Origin: Paraktedonobacter sp036384215
Lineage (GTDB): Bacteria > Chloroflexota > Ktedonobacteria > Ktedonobacterales > Ktedonobacteraceae
NCBI GenBank assembly: GCA_036384215.1
Contig: DASVMX010000456.1
Location: forward strand, 1-9,500
Length of the DNA stretch: 9,500 nucleotides
Direction: 5' to 3'
The notes beneath the pieces were generated by a model that was given only the letters and a program-made list of their open reading frames with translations, searched no databases and had not been told where the DNA came from. Shown here piece by piece: positions 1 through 7,307 of this stretch (within the stretch, counting starts at the first letter, position 1; every line of letters starts with the position of its first letter). Made by a program: the position numbers and the translations under genes.

Positions 1-5
1 CTGTT

Positions 6-38
6 CCGATATATCGGGGACAGGACACGATAAATCGG
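6..38. promoter_or_regulatory. Pair of palindromic operator-like sites upstream of enolase
   Basis: A perfect 12-bp palindrome, CCGATATATCGG, lies at 6-17. A near copy, CGATAAATCGG, lies at 28-38. The shared core is CGATAWATCG, and the centres are 21 bp apart, about two helical turns, so both would face the same side of the DNA. They sit 30-60 bp upstream of the likely enolase -35 element, a reasonable place for an activator or a repressor pair. The first copy is also flanked by CTGT and ACAG, so a small hairpin belonging to an unseen upstream gene is an alternative. I do not recognise the motif as belonging to a named regulator. Confidence 0.4.
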
Positions 39-68
39 CCCTCTCTGTTCTTAAAATAACAAAAAGGC

Positions 69-97
69 TTGCTCGATAAGAAGAAGCGCAGTACAAT
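69..97 (+). promoter_or_regulatory. Sigma70-type promoter for enolase
   Basis: TTGCTC at 69-74 and TACAAT at 92-97 are separated by exactly 17 bp. The expected transcription start is near 104, giving a leader of about 30 nt that contains the ribosome binding site GGAGG at 122-126. The -10 matches the consensus at 5 of 6 positions and the -35 at 4 of 6. Confidence 0.6.
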
Positions 98-134
98 GAT
101 GCGGCGAAAGCACTGAATAGTGGAGGTTTTTCCA

Positions 135-1457
<1,323 letters not shown>

Positions 1458-1473
1458 GTTTGCTCACCAACAG

Positions 1474-1515
1474 GAGGGGCTGTGATGTTTCGCCGACGAG
1501 CCATCACAGCCCCTC
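1474..1515 (+). terminator. Stem-loop after enolase, no U-tract
   Basis: A 14-bp perfect stem pairs 1474-1487 (GAGGGGCTGTGATG) with 1502-1515 around a 14-nt loop, starting 16 nt after the enolase stop. The position and G+C-rich base suggest a terminator or 3'-end stabiliser. The downstream bases (TGCTGCTTGCAG) contain no T-run, so it is not a textbook intrinsic terminator. Confidence 0.6.
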
Positions 1516-1564
1516 TGCTGCTTGCAGGGTCATGAGAGAGATCTGGTTTGCACTCCAAAATCCG

Positions 1565-1573
1565 TGCTATACT
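1565..1573 (+). promoter_or_regulatory. Extended -10 promoter for the first hydrolase
   Basis: TGC followed by TATACT (1568-1573) forms an extended -10 element, with 5 of 6 matches to TATAAT. No good -35 lies at 17 bp, where the sequence is GGTTTG. A TTGCAC at 1548-1553 is only 14 bp away. Extended -10 promoters often need no -35. The predicted start near 1580 leaves a leader of roughly 57 nt before the gene at 1637. Confidence 0.5.
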
Positions 1574-1636
1574 TTAGCATAAAGATTATATTCGTGCGTA
1601 TTTGCTCCGCGTTCCAGCCGGGCAAAGAGAGGTATT

Positions 1637-2518
1637 ATGTTGCAACAAAGTTCAAAAGAGACAGCCGCTGGCCTTGAGCGTCGGTCTGCGCGTGTTATTC
1701 ATTATAATCTGAGCTATGTGGTCCAGGGAGCCGCGTATGGCACCGATGGCGCGATTGTCCTGCTGCACGATTTGCTGTGCGGAGCCTTTAGCTGGGATGG
1801 CATCCAGCAACAACTGGCGGGTTTGAAACGCGCGGTGTACGCGATTGACTTGCTTGGCTATGGCCAGTCCGATCACCCCTGGCCGGCTGATACATCGGTG
1901 TGGGGCCATGCTGAGGCCCTGGCTCTATTCTTAGAGCAATTGAATCTGACCAACATTGTGCTGGTTGGACACGGCATGGGCGGCAGTGTGGCACAGATCC
2001 TGGCCACGCGCCTCAGCGCCAGCCGGGTGGTATCCCTGGTGCTGATCGATACTATCTGCTACGACCACGCCTTCGCCCCCAACTGGCCTCTGGCGGATAT
2101 GAAAAAGAGCCAGGACCCCGAGCTGCCCAATACCGTCGATCACGCCGAGCTGGAAAAAGATCTGCGCGCCAATGTGCCCAACGCGGTCGTGAATACGCGC
2201 GCCTTCGCCAAAGTGCTCGATCAGTATGTCGAGCCATGGAACAGCCACCTGGGCAAAGAGGTCCTCTACCAGCACGTACGCCTGCTCGTACCGTACTACG
2301 TCAACTCCGTCTCGTCTGACCTCAAGGCGCTGACTATACCTACCCTGATCATTTGGGGCGCGCAGGACCAGCAGAATCCACTGAAATACGCCGAGCGCCT
2401 GCACCGCGAAATTCCCGCGTCGCAACTGGTGGTAATCCCCAATGCAGGCCATTTCGTGCTCTTCGACGCCCCTGACCAGGTGGCAAGCGAGCTCAACAAC
2501 TTTATCGCTGCGCTATAG
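1637..2518 (+). CDS. Alpha/beta-hydrolase-fold protein lacking the nucleophile serine
   Basis: A 293-residue member of the alpha/beta hydrolase superfamily, probably cytosolic since no signal peptide is visible. The fold is clear: an early strand VLLHDLLCGAFSW (41-53), the segment AIDLLGYGQSD (69-79), a nucleophile elbow at 111-116, a helical cap region (about 140-225), the acid Asp244 in WGAQDQQNP, and His272 in NAGHFVLFDAP. The elbow reads GHGMGG instead of the usual GHSMGG, so Gly113 replaces the catalytic serine. The usual HG oxyanion pair is HD at 44-45. Asp and His are kept, so this may be a non-hydrolytic binding protein, an enzyme using another residue, or a recently inactivated enzyme. 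The Gly codon GGC is one base from Ser AGC. AGAGAGG at 1626-1632 precedes the ATG by 4 nt. The substrate cannot be predicted. Confidence 0.9.
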   Translation: MLQQSSKETAAGLERRSARVIHYNLSYVVQGAAYGTDGAIVLLHDLLCGAFSWDGIQQQLAGLKRAVYAIDLLGYGQSDHPWPADTSVWGHAEALALFLEQLNLTNIVLVGHGMGGSVAQILATRLSASRVVSLVLIDTICYDHAFAPNWPLADMKKSQDPELPNTVDHAELEKDLRANVPNAVVNTRAFAKVLDQYVEPWNSHLGKEVLYQHVRLLVPYYVNSVSSDLKALTIPTLIIWGAQDQQNPLKYAERLHREIPASQLVVIPNAGHFVLFDAPDQVASELNNFIAAL

Positions 2519-2551
2519 AACCCCAGGCCAATGCCCGTCTTTCCACCGCGC

Positions 2552-2591
2552 GTTGGACCCACCCTTCTTTTTTCTTAAGGGTGGGTCCAAC
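2552..2591 (+). terminator. 15-bp perfect stem-loop after the first hydrolase
   Basis: GTTGGACCCACCCTT (2552-2566) pairs perfectly with 2577-2591 around a 10-nt loop, CTTTTTTCTT. It begins 33 nt after the stop of the plus-strand hydrolase and faces the convergent minus-strand unit. The T-rich run lies in the loop, not after the stem, so intrinsic termination is uncertain in either direction. A role as a transcript-end barrier between convergent genes is an inference. Confidence 0.55.
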
Positions 2592-2657
2592 ATTTCAGGC
2601 AAGAACTGCCTGCTCAAAAATTGGGTACAACTCATATTGTAGGAACGAGCAAGGCGC

Positions 2658-2683
2658 AAAAAAGGCGGCCTCCGGGGTCGCCT
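2658..2683 (-). terminator. Intrinsic terminator of the minus-strand two-gene unit
   Basis: On the minus strand AGGCGACC, loop CCGGA, then GGCCGCCT form an 8-bp stem with one mismatch, followed directly by TTTTT (plus-strand A-run at 2658-2662). It starts 20 nt past the stop codon of the 92-residue gene. This is the only textbook hairpin-plus-U-tract terminator in the window. Confidence 0.8.
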
Positions 2684-2703
2684 GATCGCATTACAGGGGT
2701 ATA

Positions 2704-2982
2704 TCATGAAGCCAGTTTCGCGTCCTGCTGCTTGCCCTGGCGTGGCAAGGCTGGACCAGGGAGGGGAGGATTGGGACGGGGCGCGGGATTGCCCGCGCGC
2801 CTGTTCTGGCGCTGGAGCTGGTACTTTTCCAGGCAGGCGTTATACGCCTCGGCCATCAGAATGTAGAGATCATACATCTGCTCAAGTACCTCCCGCGGCT
2901 CCCCGGCCTCTTCCGCCATCACCAGGTAATGCCATTGCTGCTGCATCCGTTGTTCAGCATATTCGACCTGTGCAAAAGTCAT
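2704..2982 (-). CDS. Small helical hypothetical protein (92 aa)
   Basis: I do not recognise this protein. Residues 1-60 are predicted helical and rich in Glu, Gln, Met and Tyr (for example EQRMQQQWHYLVMAEEAGE, then LEQMYDLYILMAEAYNACLEKYQLQ), consistent with one or two amphipathic helices or a coiled coil. Residues 61-92 are a disordered Pro/Arg/Asn-rich tail (PAPRPNPPLPGPALPRQ) ending in a Lys/Gln-rich segment. There is no signal peptide or membrane span. It starts 20 nt after the stop of the upstream 261-residue gene on the same strand and ends just before an intrinsic terminator, so the two are almost certainly co-transcribed. Only a weak AGG precedes the ATG at 2982, which suggests translation helped by coupling. 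A role as partner of the upstream protein is an inference from position alone. Confidence 0.7.
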   Translation of the reverse strand: MTFAQVEYAEQRMQQQWHYLVMAEEAGEPREVLEQMYDLYILMAEAYNACLEKYQLQRQNRRAGNPAPRPNPPLPGPALPRQGKQQDAKLAS

Positions 2983-3002
2983 GGCGCCTGCTTTCTCGCC
3001 CC

Positions 3003-3788
3003 TTACGAGGCTTTGTTGCGGCTCTCCCGGTATTCCTGGCTAAGCCGCGCGATCAGTTCCTTGGCCGCGAGATAGTTCATGTCCAGAGACTGCGGTTCGG
3101 CCTTGCCCAGGCGCTGATAGAGCTTGCGCAAACTGGCCTGCTGCTGCTCGGTGATTGGTCCCTGTGGATCGTTCTCCTCGACTGGCCGCGACTGCGCGAC
3201 GCTGGCAGCTCTGGCACTGCCATTCAGCCCAACCCCCTTGCCGTTCGCCAGAGATCTTGGCTCTGGCGCATTGCTCTCCGGTGCCGGTGTAGAAGACCCG
3301 CGATCAACCGGGGCATCAACGATGCGATGGCGCTCGTCAAACTCGTCGCCAGCGAACTGCGTGCCATACCCCAGCGCAGCCAGGGCGCGACCAATCGCGC
3401 CAGTTTCAGCCTTCTCGATATAATCCGGGAAGCTGGCCGCTTTCTCCGACTTTGTGCCGGTCGCGATCCCACCGCGTCCGTCCTTCACCGTCGCGCGAAA
3501 AACCGCGAAACCAGGAGCGCGTTTGATCACCTTTTCACTCTGACGCGTCGTGCTATTCCAGGCATAGGTCTCTTCTTGCGTCTCGCGGTCCAGGTCAAGA
3601 TGGACAATCTCCGTCTCAATTGTGCCATTCGGGCACAAAGACCTGAACCACACCAACCGCCACTGCACCGGCAGGTAGTCCGCCGAGCCACCACGGTTCT
3701 TAATCTGCATCAAATGCTCATTTGGATTAAACAAGCGGATATTCTGTGGTTGTTCCGCCTGACCATTGCTATTCTGCTGGTCACTCAT
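3003..3788 (-). CDS. Hypothetical protein, possible Rad52/RecT-like annealing protein
   Basis: A 261-residue cytosolic protein with no confident family name. Residues about 16-155 look like one compact domain: alternating strand-like segments (YLPVQWRLVWFRS, TIETEIVHLD, FAVFRATVKDG, GIATGTKSEKA) followed by a helix carrying KAETGAIGRALAALGYG at 126-142. Strands followed by a helix with an ET-AIGRAL signature recall Rad52-superfamily and phage single-strand annealing proteins, but this is pattern recognition, not a demonstrated hit. A low-complexity Pro/Ser/Ala linker (160-207) leads to a C-terminal helical module, PITEQQQASLRKLYQRLG to KELIARLSQEYRE (211-256), of a type seen at the ends of some phage and recombination proteins. 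An ATG at 3803 is in frame, but GGAGGAG lies just upstream of the ATG at 3788, so the latter is chosen. It is first in a two-gene unit. Confidence 0.75.
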   Translation of the reverse strand: MSDQQNSNGQAEQPQNIRLFNPNEHLMQIKNRGGSADYLPVQWRLVWFRSLCPNGTIETEIVHLDLDRETQEETYAWNSTTRQSEKVIKRAPGFAVFRATVKDGRGGIATGTKSEKAASFPDYIEKAETGAIGRALAALGYGTQFAGDEFDERHRIVDAPVDRGSSTPAPESNAPEPRSLANGKGVGLNGSARAASVAQSRPVEENDPQGPITEQQQASLRKLYQRLGKAEPQSLDMNYLAAKELIARLSQEYRESRNKAS

Positions 3789-3833
3789 CCGGCACTCCTC
3801 CATGCTAGTTACTAGAAATTTTGTTCGACTTCA

Positions 3834-3862
3834 ATTATACAAGCAACCAGCCGGTCTGTCAA
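3834..3862 (-). promoter_or_regulatory. Perfect-consensus sigma70 promoter for the minus-strand unit
   Basis: On the minus strand TTGACA (plus 3857-3862), a 17-bp spacer and TATAAT (plus 3834-3839) match the vegetative consensus exactly in both hexamers and spacing. The start would be near 3827, about 40 nt before the ATG at 3788. An 11-bp inverted repeat, CTAGTTACTAG (3805-3815), lies in the leader and could be an operator. Confidence 0.85.
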
Positions 3863-4189
3863 ATTGAGGGGAGCTGGCCTCGCTTGTCGTCTGAAGATCT
3901 ATTCTTTTTGAGTATACCGGAGACGGTAGAATCTGGAAGCCGGGAACGCTGGGAAGCTGGCTGGAGAAGGCGGTAAATCAGGCAAGAAAATCAATGGAGA
4001 CATCAACAAATTCACTCGAAATCGGAGAATATTCCAGGCTAATGTTTTCTCAACAGCCGTCACACATCCATATGAAACAATAATAGAAATGGCTGGTTGG
4101 TTATCTCCCAATTGCGAATAGCCTGGTAAAGTTGTATCTGCCGAAAATGACCGAATTCAAAAGCTAGACGTAAATTGCGACCCGATTCC
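3863..4189. other. Gene-free interval
   Basis: I see no credible gene here. The stretch is more AT-rich than its surroundings. It contains a degenerate GGAAGC-type repeat at 3935-3970 and a minor 5-bp hairpin at 3915-3928 (TACCG, loop GAGA, CGGTA). A minus-strand reading frame across 3899-4111 would start with TTG, has no Shine-Dalgarno and translates the GGAAGC repeat into Pro/Ala/Ser-rich sequence, so it is not called. Confidence 0.5.
3935..3970. repeat. Degenerate short GGAAGC-type repeat
   Basis: Variants of GGAAGCYGG recur about every 9-10 bp: GGAAGCCGG, then GGAACGCTGG, then GGAAGCTGG, ending in CTGGAGAAGG. The copies are too few and too diverged to call a true tandem array. No function is apparent. 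Confidence 0.35.
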
Positions 4190-4255
4190 TGTCGAAAGAG
4201 ATGGAGCAGGCCTGTTTGTCAGAAAGCAAACAGGTCTGCTCCATCTCTTTCGACA
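4190..4255. repeat. 29-bp inverted repeat (long hairpin) after the second hydrolase
   Basis: Bases 4190-4218 pair with 4227-4255 over 29 bp with a single G-T pair (4210/4235) around an 8-nt loop, TCAGAAAG. The structure lies 16 nt downstream of the stop of the minus-strand hydrolase, so it would end that transcript. On the minus strand no T-run follows the stem; the Ts precede it. No flanking target-site duplication is visible. It could be a Rho-assisted or structure-only terminator, an RNA-stabilising element or a palindromic repeat. Confidence 0.75.
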
Positions 4256-4271
4256 AAAACCAGCCAGGCAC

Positions 4272-5063
4272 TTACAAGAAAAACTCTGCTAACGCGGGCG
4301 CGAGCACTTCGTCGGCGACTCCGTGGTCCTGGCCGGAGCAGCGGTGGTGGCGGGCATTGGGAAGGATGGAGGCAAGTTTTTCGGCGGCGTGGTGCATGTA
4401 GGCGGGGCTGTTTCCACCATCCATGACCAACGTGGGCATGGAGACAGAGGCCCACTTCTGCAGGGGCTCAGAGCTGCCATACATGGTATCTCCCATAATA
4501 GTGCCGTCATAGGCAATGGTGTGCGCTATGGCCTCCAGGGATGGCCACATAGGCGAGTTGCGCGCCTGTGTGACCCCTTCGGGTGGAATATCTACCGCCT
4601 GCGTCATGAAGTACTCAACCGCGTCGCCACGTCGTCCAGACGCGACCAGTTCGTTGAGATGCGCGACATAATCCACCGGCAGGAGGGCGCGGCTATGATC
4701 GATGAGAAAGGGCGGCTCGTATACCGCCAGTTTCGCGACCTTCGTGGGCAGCAGGCGCGCGGCTTCAAGGGCCAGCACTGCACCGGAGGAATGTCCGAAA
4801 ACAAAAGCTGATCCGCCAGCACTATTGATCACCGCTTCGATGTCTTCGACCTCGCGCTCTACCGCGTAAGGCGCTGTATCTCCGCTATCACCTCGGCCAC
4901 GCCGGTCGTAGGCAAACACGGTGAAATGCTGCTCCAGAGCCGATGCCGCTGATCCCGCGAGCGCTCGCGAGGCCATCGCGCCCGTCACCATGACGAGCGC
5001 TGGCCCCTGCCCCACTCTGTCAAACGCGATAGTAGTACCATCTCTCGAAATGACTGTCTCCAT
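4272..5063 (-). CDS. Alpha/beta hydrolase with intact catalytic triad
   Basis: A 263-residue cytosolic alpha/beta hydrolase. The protein opens with a typical ISRDGTTIAFDRVGQGPALVMV start, has the segment YDRRGRGDSGDT (52-63), the nucleophile elbow GHSSGA with Ser92, a probable acid Asp215 in VMDGGNSP and His247 in GQDHGVADEVL, followed by the final helix. All triad positions are filled, unlike the plus-strand hydrolase at 1637-2518. No large lid or signal peptide is seen. The substrate is unknown; esterase-like or lactonase-like activity is typical of the family. The start at 5063 is well supported: AAGGAGG lies 5 nt before the ATG. A candidate promoter lies at 5111-5138, so it is probably transcribed independently of the DUF2277 gene upstream, from which it is separated by 111 nt. 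Confidence 0.92.
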   Translation of the reverse strand: METVISRDGTTIAFDRVGQGPALVMVTGAMASRALAGSAASALEQHFTVFAYDRRGRGDSGDTAPYAVEREVEDIEAVINSAGGSAFVFGHSSGAVLALEAARLLPTKVAKLAVYEPPFLIDHSRALLPVDYVAHLNELVASGRRGDAVEYFMTQAVDIPPEGVTQARNSPMWPSLEAIAHTIAYDGTIMGDTMYGSSEPLQKWASVSMPTLVMDGGNSPAYMHHAAEKLASILPNARHHRCSGQDHGVADEVLAPALAEFFL

Positions 5064-5110
5064 GTGGTCCTCCTTCTTATGTATAGGATGATCTTTGTTC
5101 GTTTTTAGAA

Positions 5111-5138
5111 CTTATAGTCTACTACTAACCAGCGGCAA
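5111..5138 (-). promoter_or_regulatory. Candidate promoter for the second hydrolase
   Basis: On the minus strand TTGCCG (plus 5133-5138), a 16-bp spacer and TATAAG (plus 5111-5116) give 4 of 6 and 5 of 6 consensus matches. The start would be near 5104, about 40 nt upstream of the ATG at 5063. No terminator hairpin is seen between it and the preceding DUF2277 stop, so read-through is also possible. Confidence 0.45.
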
Positions 5139-5174
5139 AAACCACTCTGATCTTGCTCTTTTAAAACAGGGGCT

Positions 5175-5444
5175 CTACCTGGCAAAGCGCTGCTGTGAAC
5201 GCGCGCGAGCCCTGGCGGCCTCTTCTTCGCGATCCTTCGCTGGCGCCGGCGTCTGGAGCGAACGCAGCAGGACGCCAGAGGCCTCCGCTATCGCGTCAAC
5301 CGCGGCCTGAAAGGCGGCTTCATTGGCCTTCGAGGGCTTGTTGAAACCACTTACCTTGCGCACATATTGCAACGCGGCCAGGCGAATCTCTTCCTCGCTC
5401 GCGGGCGGCTCAAAATTGAAAAGCGGCTTGATATTTCTACACAT
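5175..5444 (-). CDS. DUF2277 domain protein
   Basis: An 89-residue protein of the DUF2277 family, whose function is unknown. The family hallmark is visible from the first residue: MCRNIKPLFNFEPPASEEEI, then VRKVSGFNKPSKANEAAF, then a helical region and an Arg/Ala/Glu-rich C-terminus (DREEEAARARARSQQRF). The length is typical. In-frame codons continue upstream to 5534, but the conserved family start MCRNI sits at 5444 with a modest TTGGGG about 7 nt before it. The longer form would add 30 unconserved residues and overlap the preceding gene. It lies 67 nt after the stop of the substrate-binding protein gene on the same strand, with no terminator in between, so co-transcription is plausible. The conserved Cys2 with Arg3 and Asn4 suggests a metal or thiol role, but that is speculation. 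Confidence 0.92.
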   Translation of the reverse strand: MCRNIKPLFNFEPPASEEEIRLAALQYVRKVSGFNKPSKANEAAFQAAVDAIAEASGVLLRSLQTPAPAKDREEEAARARARSQQRFAR

Positions 5445-5511
5445 TGATAACCCCAATCTTTGAGAACTACCAGAACTGGCAAAGGTGAACTTTCCCATCT
5501 TTATTCTTTTT

Positions 5512-7149
5512 CTAATGTTCCAGCAGATACACATCTGACCAGTCGCCGAAGTAGAGGCCGGTGCTGCTCAGGGTGACACCGTGGACGTAGGAGGGCAGAA
5601 TGACTGAGAGCGCCTGGTGGTCGATGGGTAGCCAGCCGACGCCGGTGATGGCAAGCTGCTCGGCTTTGTTGTAGAGAGCGATCCGATCCTGGCCAGAAGC
5701 GTTCTCGGCCTGGGCAATGGTCTGGTCGAACTCTGGATTGCTCCACTGGCCATTGTTGTTCGGAGCCGTGGAGAGCAGATTCAGCGCCAGCCAGTCGTAG
5801 GGATCGGGGAAGTCCGCGCCCCACTGGGTAAAGCCAAACTGGATTGTGTGGTTGGCTGTGGCGGTGTTATAGGCGCCCAGTTCCACCGGCTGGAGCTTGA
5901 CCTGGACCCCCAGCACGCTCTGCCACATCTGCTGTAACGCCTGGGAGAGCTGCGGCGAAACCTGCGAATTGGGAAATGAGAAGGTCACAGGTGGCATCTT
6001 GCTCACGTCGGGATAGACCGACTGGAGCAGCGCTTTTGCTTTGGTCGCGTCAAAGGCCAGTCCTGGATAGTTGGGTTGATAGCCAGGCATGCCGGGCGGG
6101 ATGATCGTGGGAGCTGCGACCACCGAGTTGTCGAAGACAGTCTTCACCAGGATGTTCTTGTTAATCGCGTAGGCAAAGGCCTGGCGCACCGCGACGTTGT
6201 TGAATGGCGCTCTGGTGTTGTCGAAAAAGAGCATATCGGTTTCCAGCAGCGACTGAATAGCGTAGCCGGGCTGCTTGCGCGCCAGGGGCAGGTCCGAGGC
6301 CGCGATGTTCCAGACAAAATCATACTGGTGCGCCTGGTACGAGCGGAAGGCCGTGCTCGGATCGTTGACGAAAATCATGTCAACTTCATTCAGTTTTGTT
6401 TTCGCGCCATAATAATGCGGATTGGGCGCCAGCACCATCCTGGTATTGTGTTCCCACGTTTTCACCTCAAACGGTCCGCTGCCCACTCCGTTGCCCACGA
6501 CGTGATTGACCCAATCGGTCTGCCCATAGCGCTCGATGATCTTCTGGTTAAGCGCGTAGGCCACCGGGCTGCCCAGCACCTGCAAAAAGTACTCGGTCGG
6601 CTTCGTCAGCGTAATCTGTAGCGTGGTCGCGTTTAAAGCCTGCACGCCGCTGAGCGTCTTTGTCTTACCCCCGCTGAGCGCGTCCGCGCCCACAATATTG
6701 CCCAGAAACAGGCTCGCGATGGGCGAATTGACCGCGGGCAGCAGTGCGCGTGTCAAGGTATAGACATAGGTCTGCGCGTTCAGCGGCGTGCCATCCGAGA
6801 AGGTTAGCCCTGGCTTGAGCGTAAACGTGTATGTCTTGCGGTCAGCGGAAATCGTCCAGGTTGCCTGGTCGGCCAGCACATTCTGCTGTTGATCCAGGCG
6901 TACCAGGCCACTATAAATCATCCCCATCGCCTGGGACGAATTCGAATCCGGTCCCTGGGCCGGGTCCATCACCGAAATATCCCGCGTGCCCACATTCGGG
7001 AACGTCAATACTTGCTGCGCAGCCAGCTTTGTAGACTGTGAAGTATTGGTCTGCGCGCCTCCACAGGCCGAAATAATCAGCACAATACCAAGAAAAAGGA
7101 AAAGGACGGAGAAGCGCCCTGAGCGCCCGGCAAACCAGCGGTGACGCAT
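5512..7149 (-). CDS. ABC transporter substrate-binding lipoprotein, family 5 (oligopeptide type)
   Basis: A 545-residue extracytoplasmic solute-binding protein of the SBP_bac_5 family (OppA/DppA-like), which hands peptides or related solutes to an ABC importer. The N-terminus is a lipoprotein signal: basic MRHRWFAGRSGRF, a hydrophobic core, then the lipobox IISAC with Cys29. Family landmarks include the segment YTFTLKPGLTFSDGTPL (107-123), VGSGPFEVKTWE (223-234), NNVAVRQAFAYAINK (317-331) and DPYDWLALNL (449-458). A GTG at 7161 is in frame, but GTGAGG at 7161-7156 is spaced correctly as a Shine-Dalgarno for the ATG at 7149, so that start is chosen. No permease or ATPase genes are in the window, so it is an orphan here. 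It is divergent from arginase. The ligand cannot be deduced. No clear promoter is visible upstream. Confidence 0.95.
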   Translation of the reverse strand: MRHRWFAGRSGRFSVLFLFLGIVLIISACGGAQTNTSQSTKLAAQQVLTFPNVGTRDISVMDPAQGPDSNSSQAMGMIYSGLVRLDQQQNVLADQATWTISADRKTYTFTLKPGLTFSDGTPLNAQTYVYTLTRALLPAVNSPIASLFLGNIVGADALSGGKTKTLSGVQALNATTLQITLTKPTEYFLQVLGSPVAYALNQKIIERYGQTDWVNHVVGNGVGSGPFEVKTWEHNTRMVLAPNPHYYGAKTKLNEVDMIFVNDPSTAFRSYQAHQYDFVWNIAASDLPLARKQPGYAIQSLLETDMLFFDNTRAPFNNVAVRQAFAYAINKNILVKTVFDNSVVAAPTIIPPGMPGYQPNYPGLAFDATKAKALLQSVYPDVSKMPPVTFSFPNSQVSPQLSQALQQMWQSVLGVQVKLQPVELGAYNTATANHTIQFGFTQWGADFPDPYDWLALNLLSTAPNNNGQWSNPEFDQTIAQAENASGQDRIALYNKAEQLAITGVGWLPIDHQALSVILPSYVHGVTLSSTGLYFGDWSDVYLLEH

Positions 7150-7248
7150 ACATCGCCTCACTTTCTGAATAAATTGAAAGAACTATCACATCTAAACCAC
7201 AACAAAATTTCAACAGTAATCTATTTCCATCATCTCTCTATCCAGGGC

Positions 7249-7297
7249 ACAACGGAAGCAAGCTCCGTTATGCAGCAGCGGAGCTTGCTTCCGTTGT
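7249..7297. repeat. 19-bp perfect inverted repeat in the divergent intergenic region
   Basis: ACAACGGAAGCAAGCTCCG (7249-7267) pairs perfectly with 7279-7297 around an 11-nt loop, TTATGCAGCAG. It lies between the divergent substrate-binding protein and arginase genes, ending 10 bp upstream of the arginase -35. It is followed by AAAAA on the plus strand and preceded by TTTTT on the minus strand, so it cannot be an intrinsic terminator in either direction. An operator, a cruciform or a palindromic repeat element are all possible. Confidence 0.75.
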
Positions 7298-7307
7298 AAA
7301 AAGGCTG

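Noticed and set aside
120..134. Alternative GTG start for enolase
   Set aside because: The GGAGG at 122-126 lies inside that extension and is correctly spaced for the ATG at 135, where the conserved protein begins.
2706..3815. Long plus-strand open frame (369 codons) covering both minus-strand genes
   Set aside because: It is Arg/Leu/Pro-rich with no family resemblance and no ribosome site. The minus strand has a consensus promoter, a good Shine-Dalgarno, a motif-bearing protein and a terminator.
3899..4111. Minus-strand 70-codon open frame
   Set aside because: It starts with TTG, lacks a Shine-Dalgarno, and its Pro/Ala/Ser-rich half is a translation of a degenerate GGAAGC repeat.
4190..4255. 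Interpretation of the long hairpin as an insertion element or MITE
   Set aside because: There is no flanking target duplication and no second copy in the window. It is kept only as an inverted repeat.
6076..6621. Plus-strand open frame of 181 codons inside the substrate-binding protein gene
   Set aside because: It is antisense to a clearly conserved family-5 binding protein and reads as a compositional shadow rich in His, Arg and Val.
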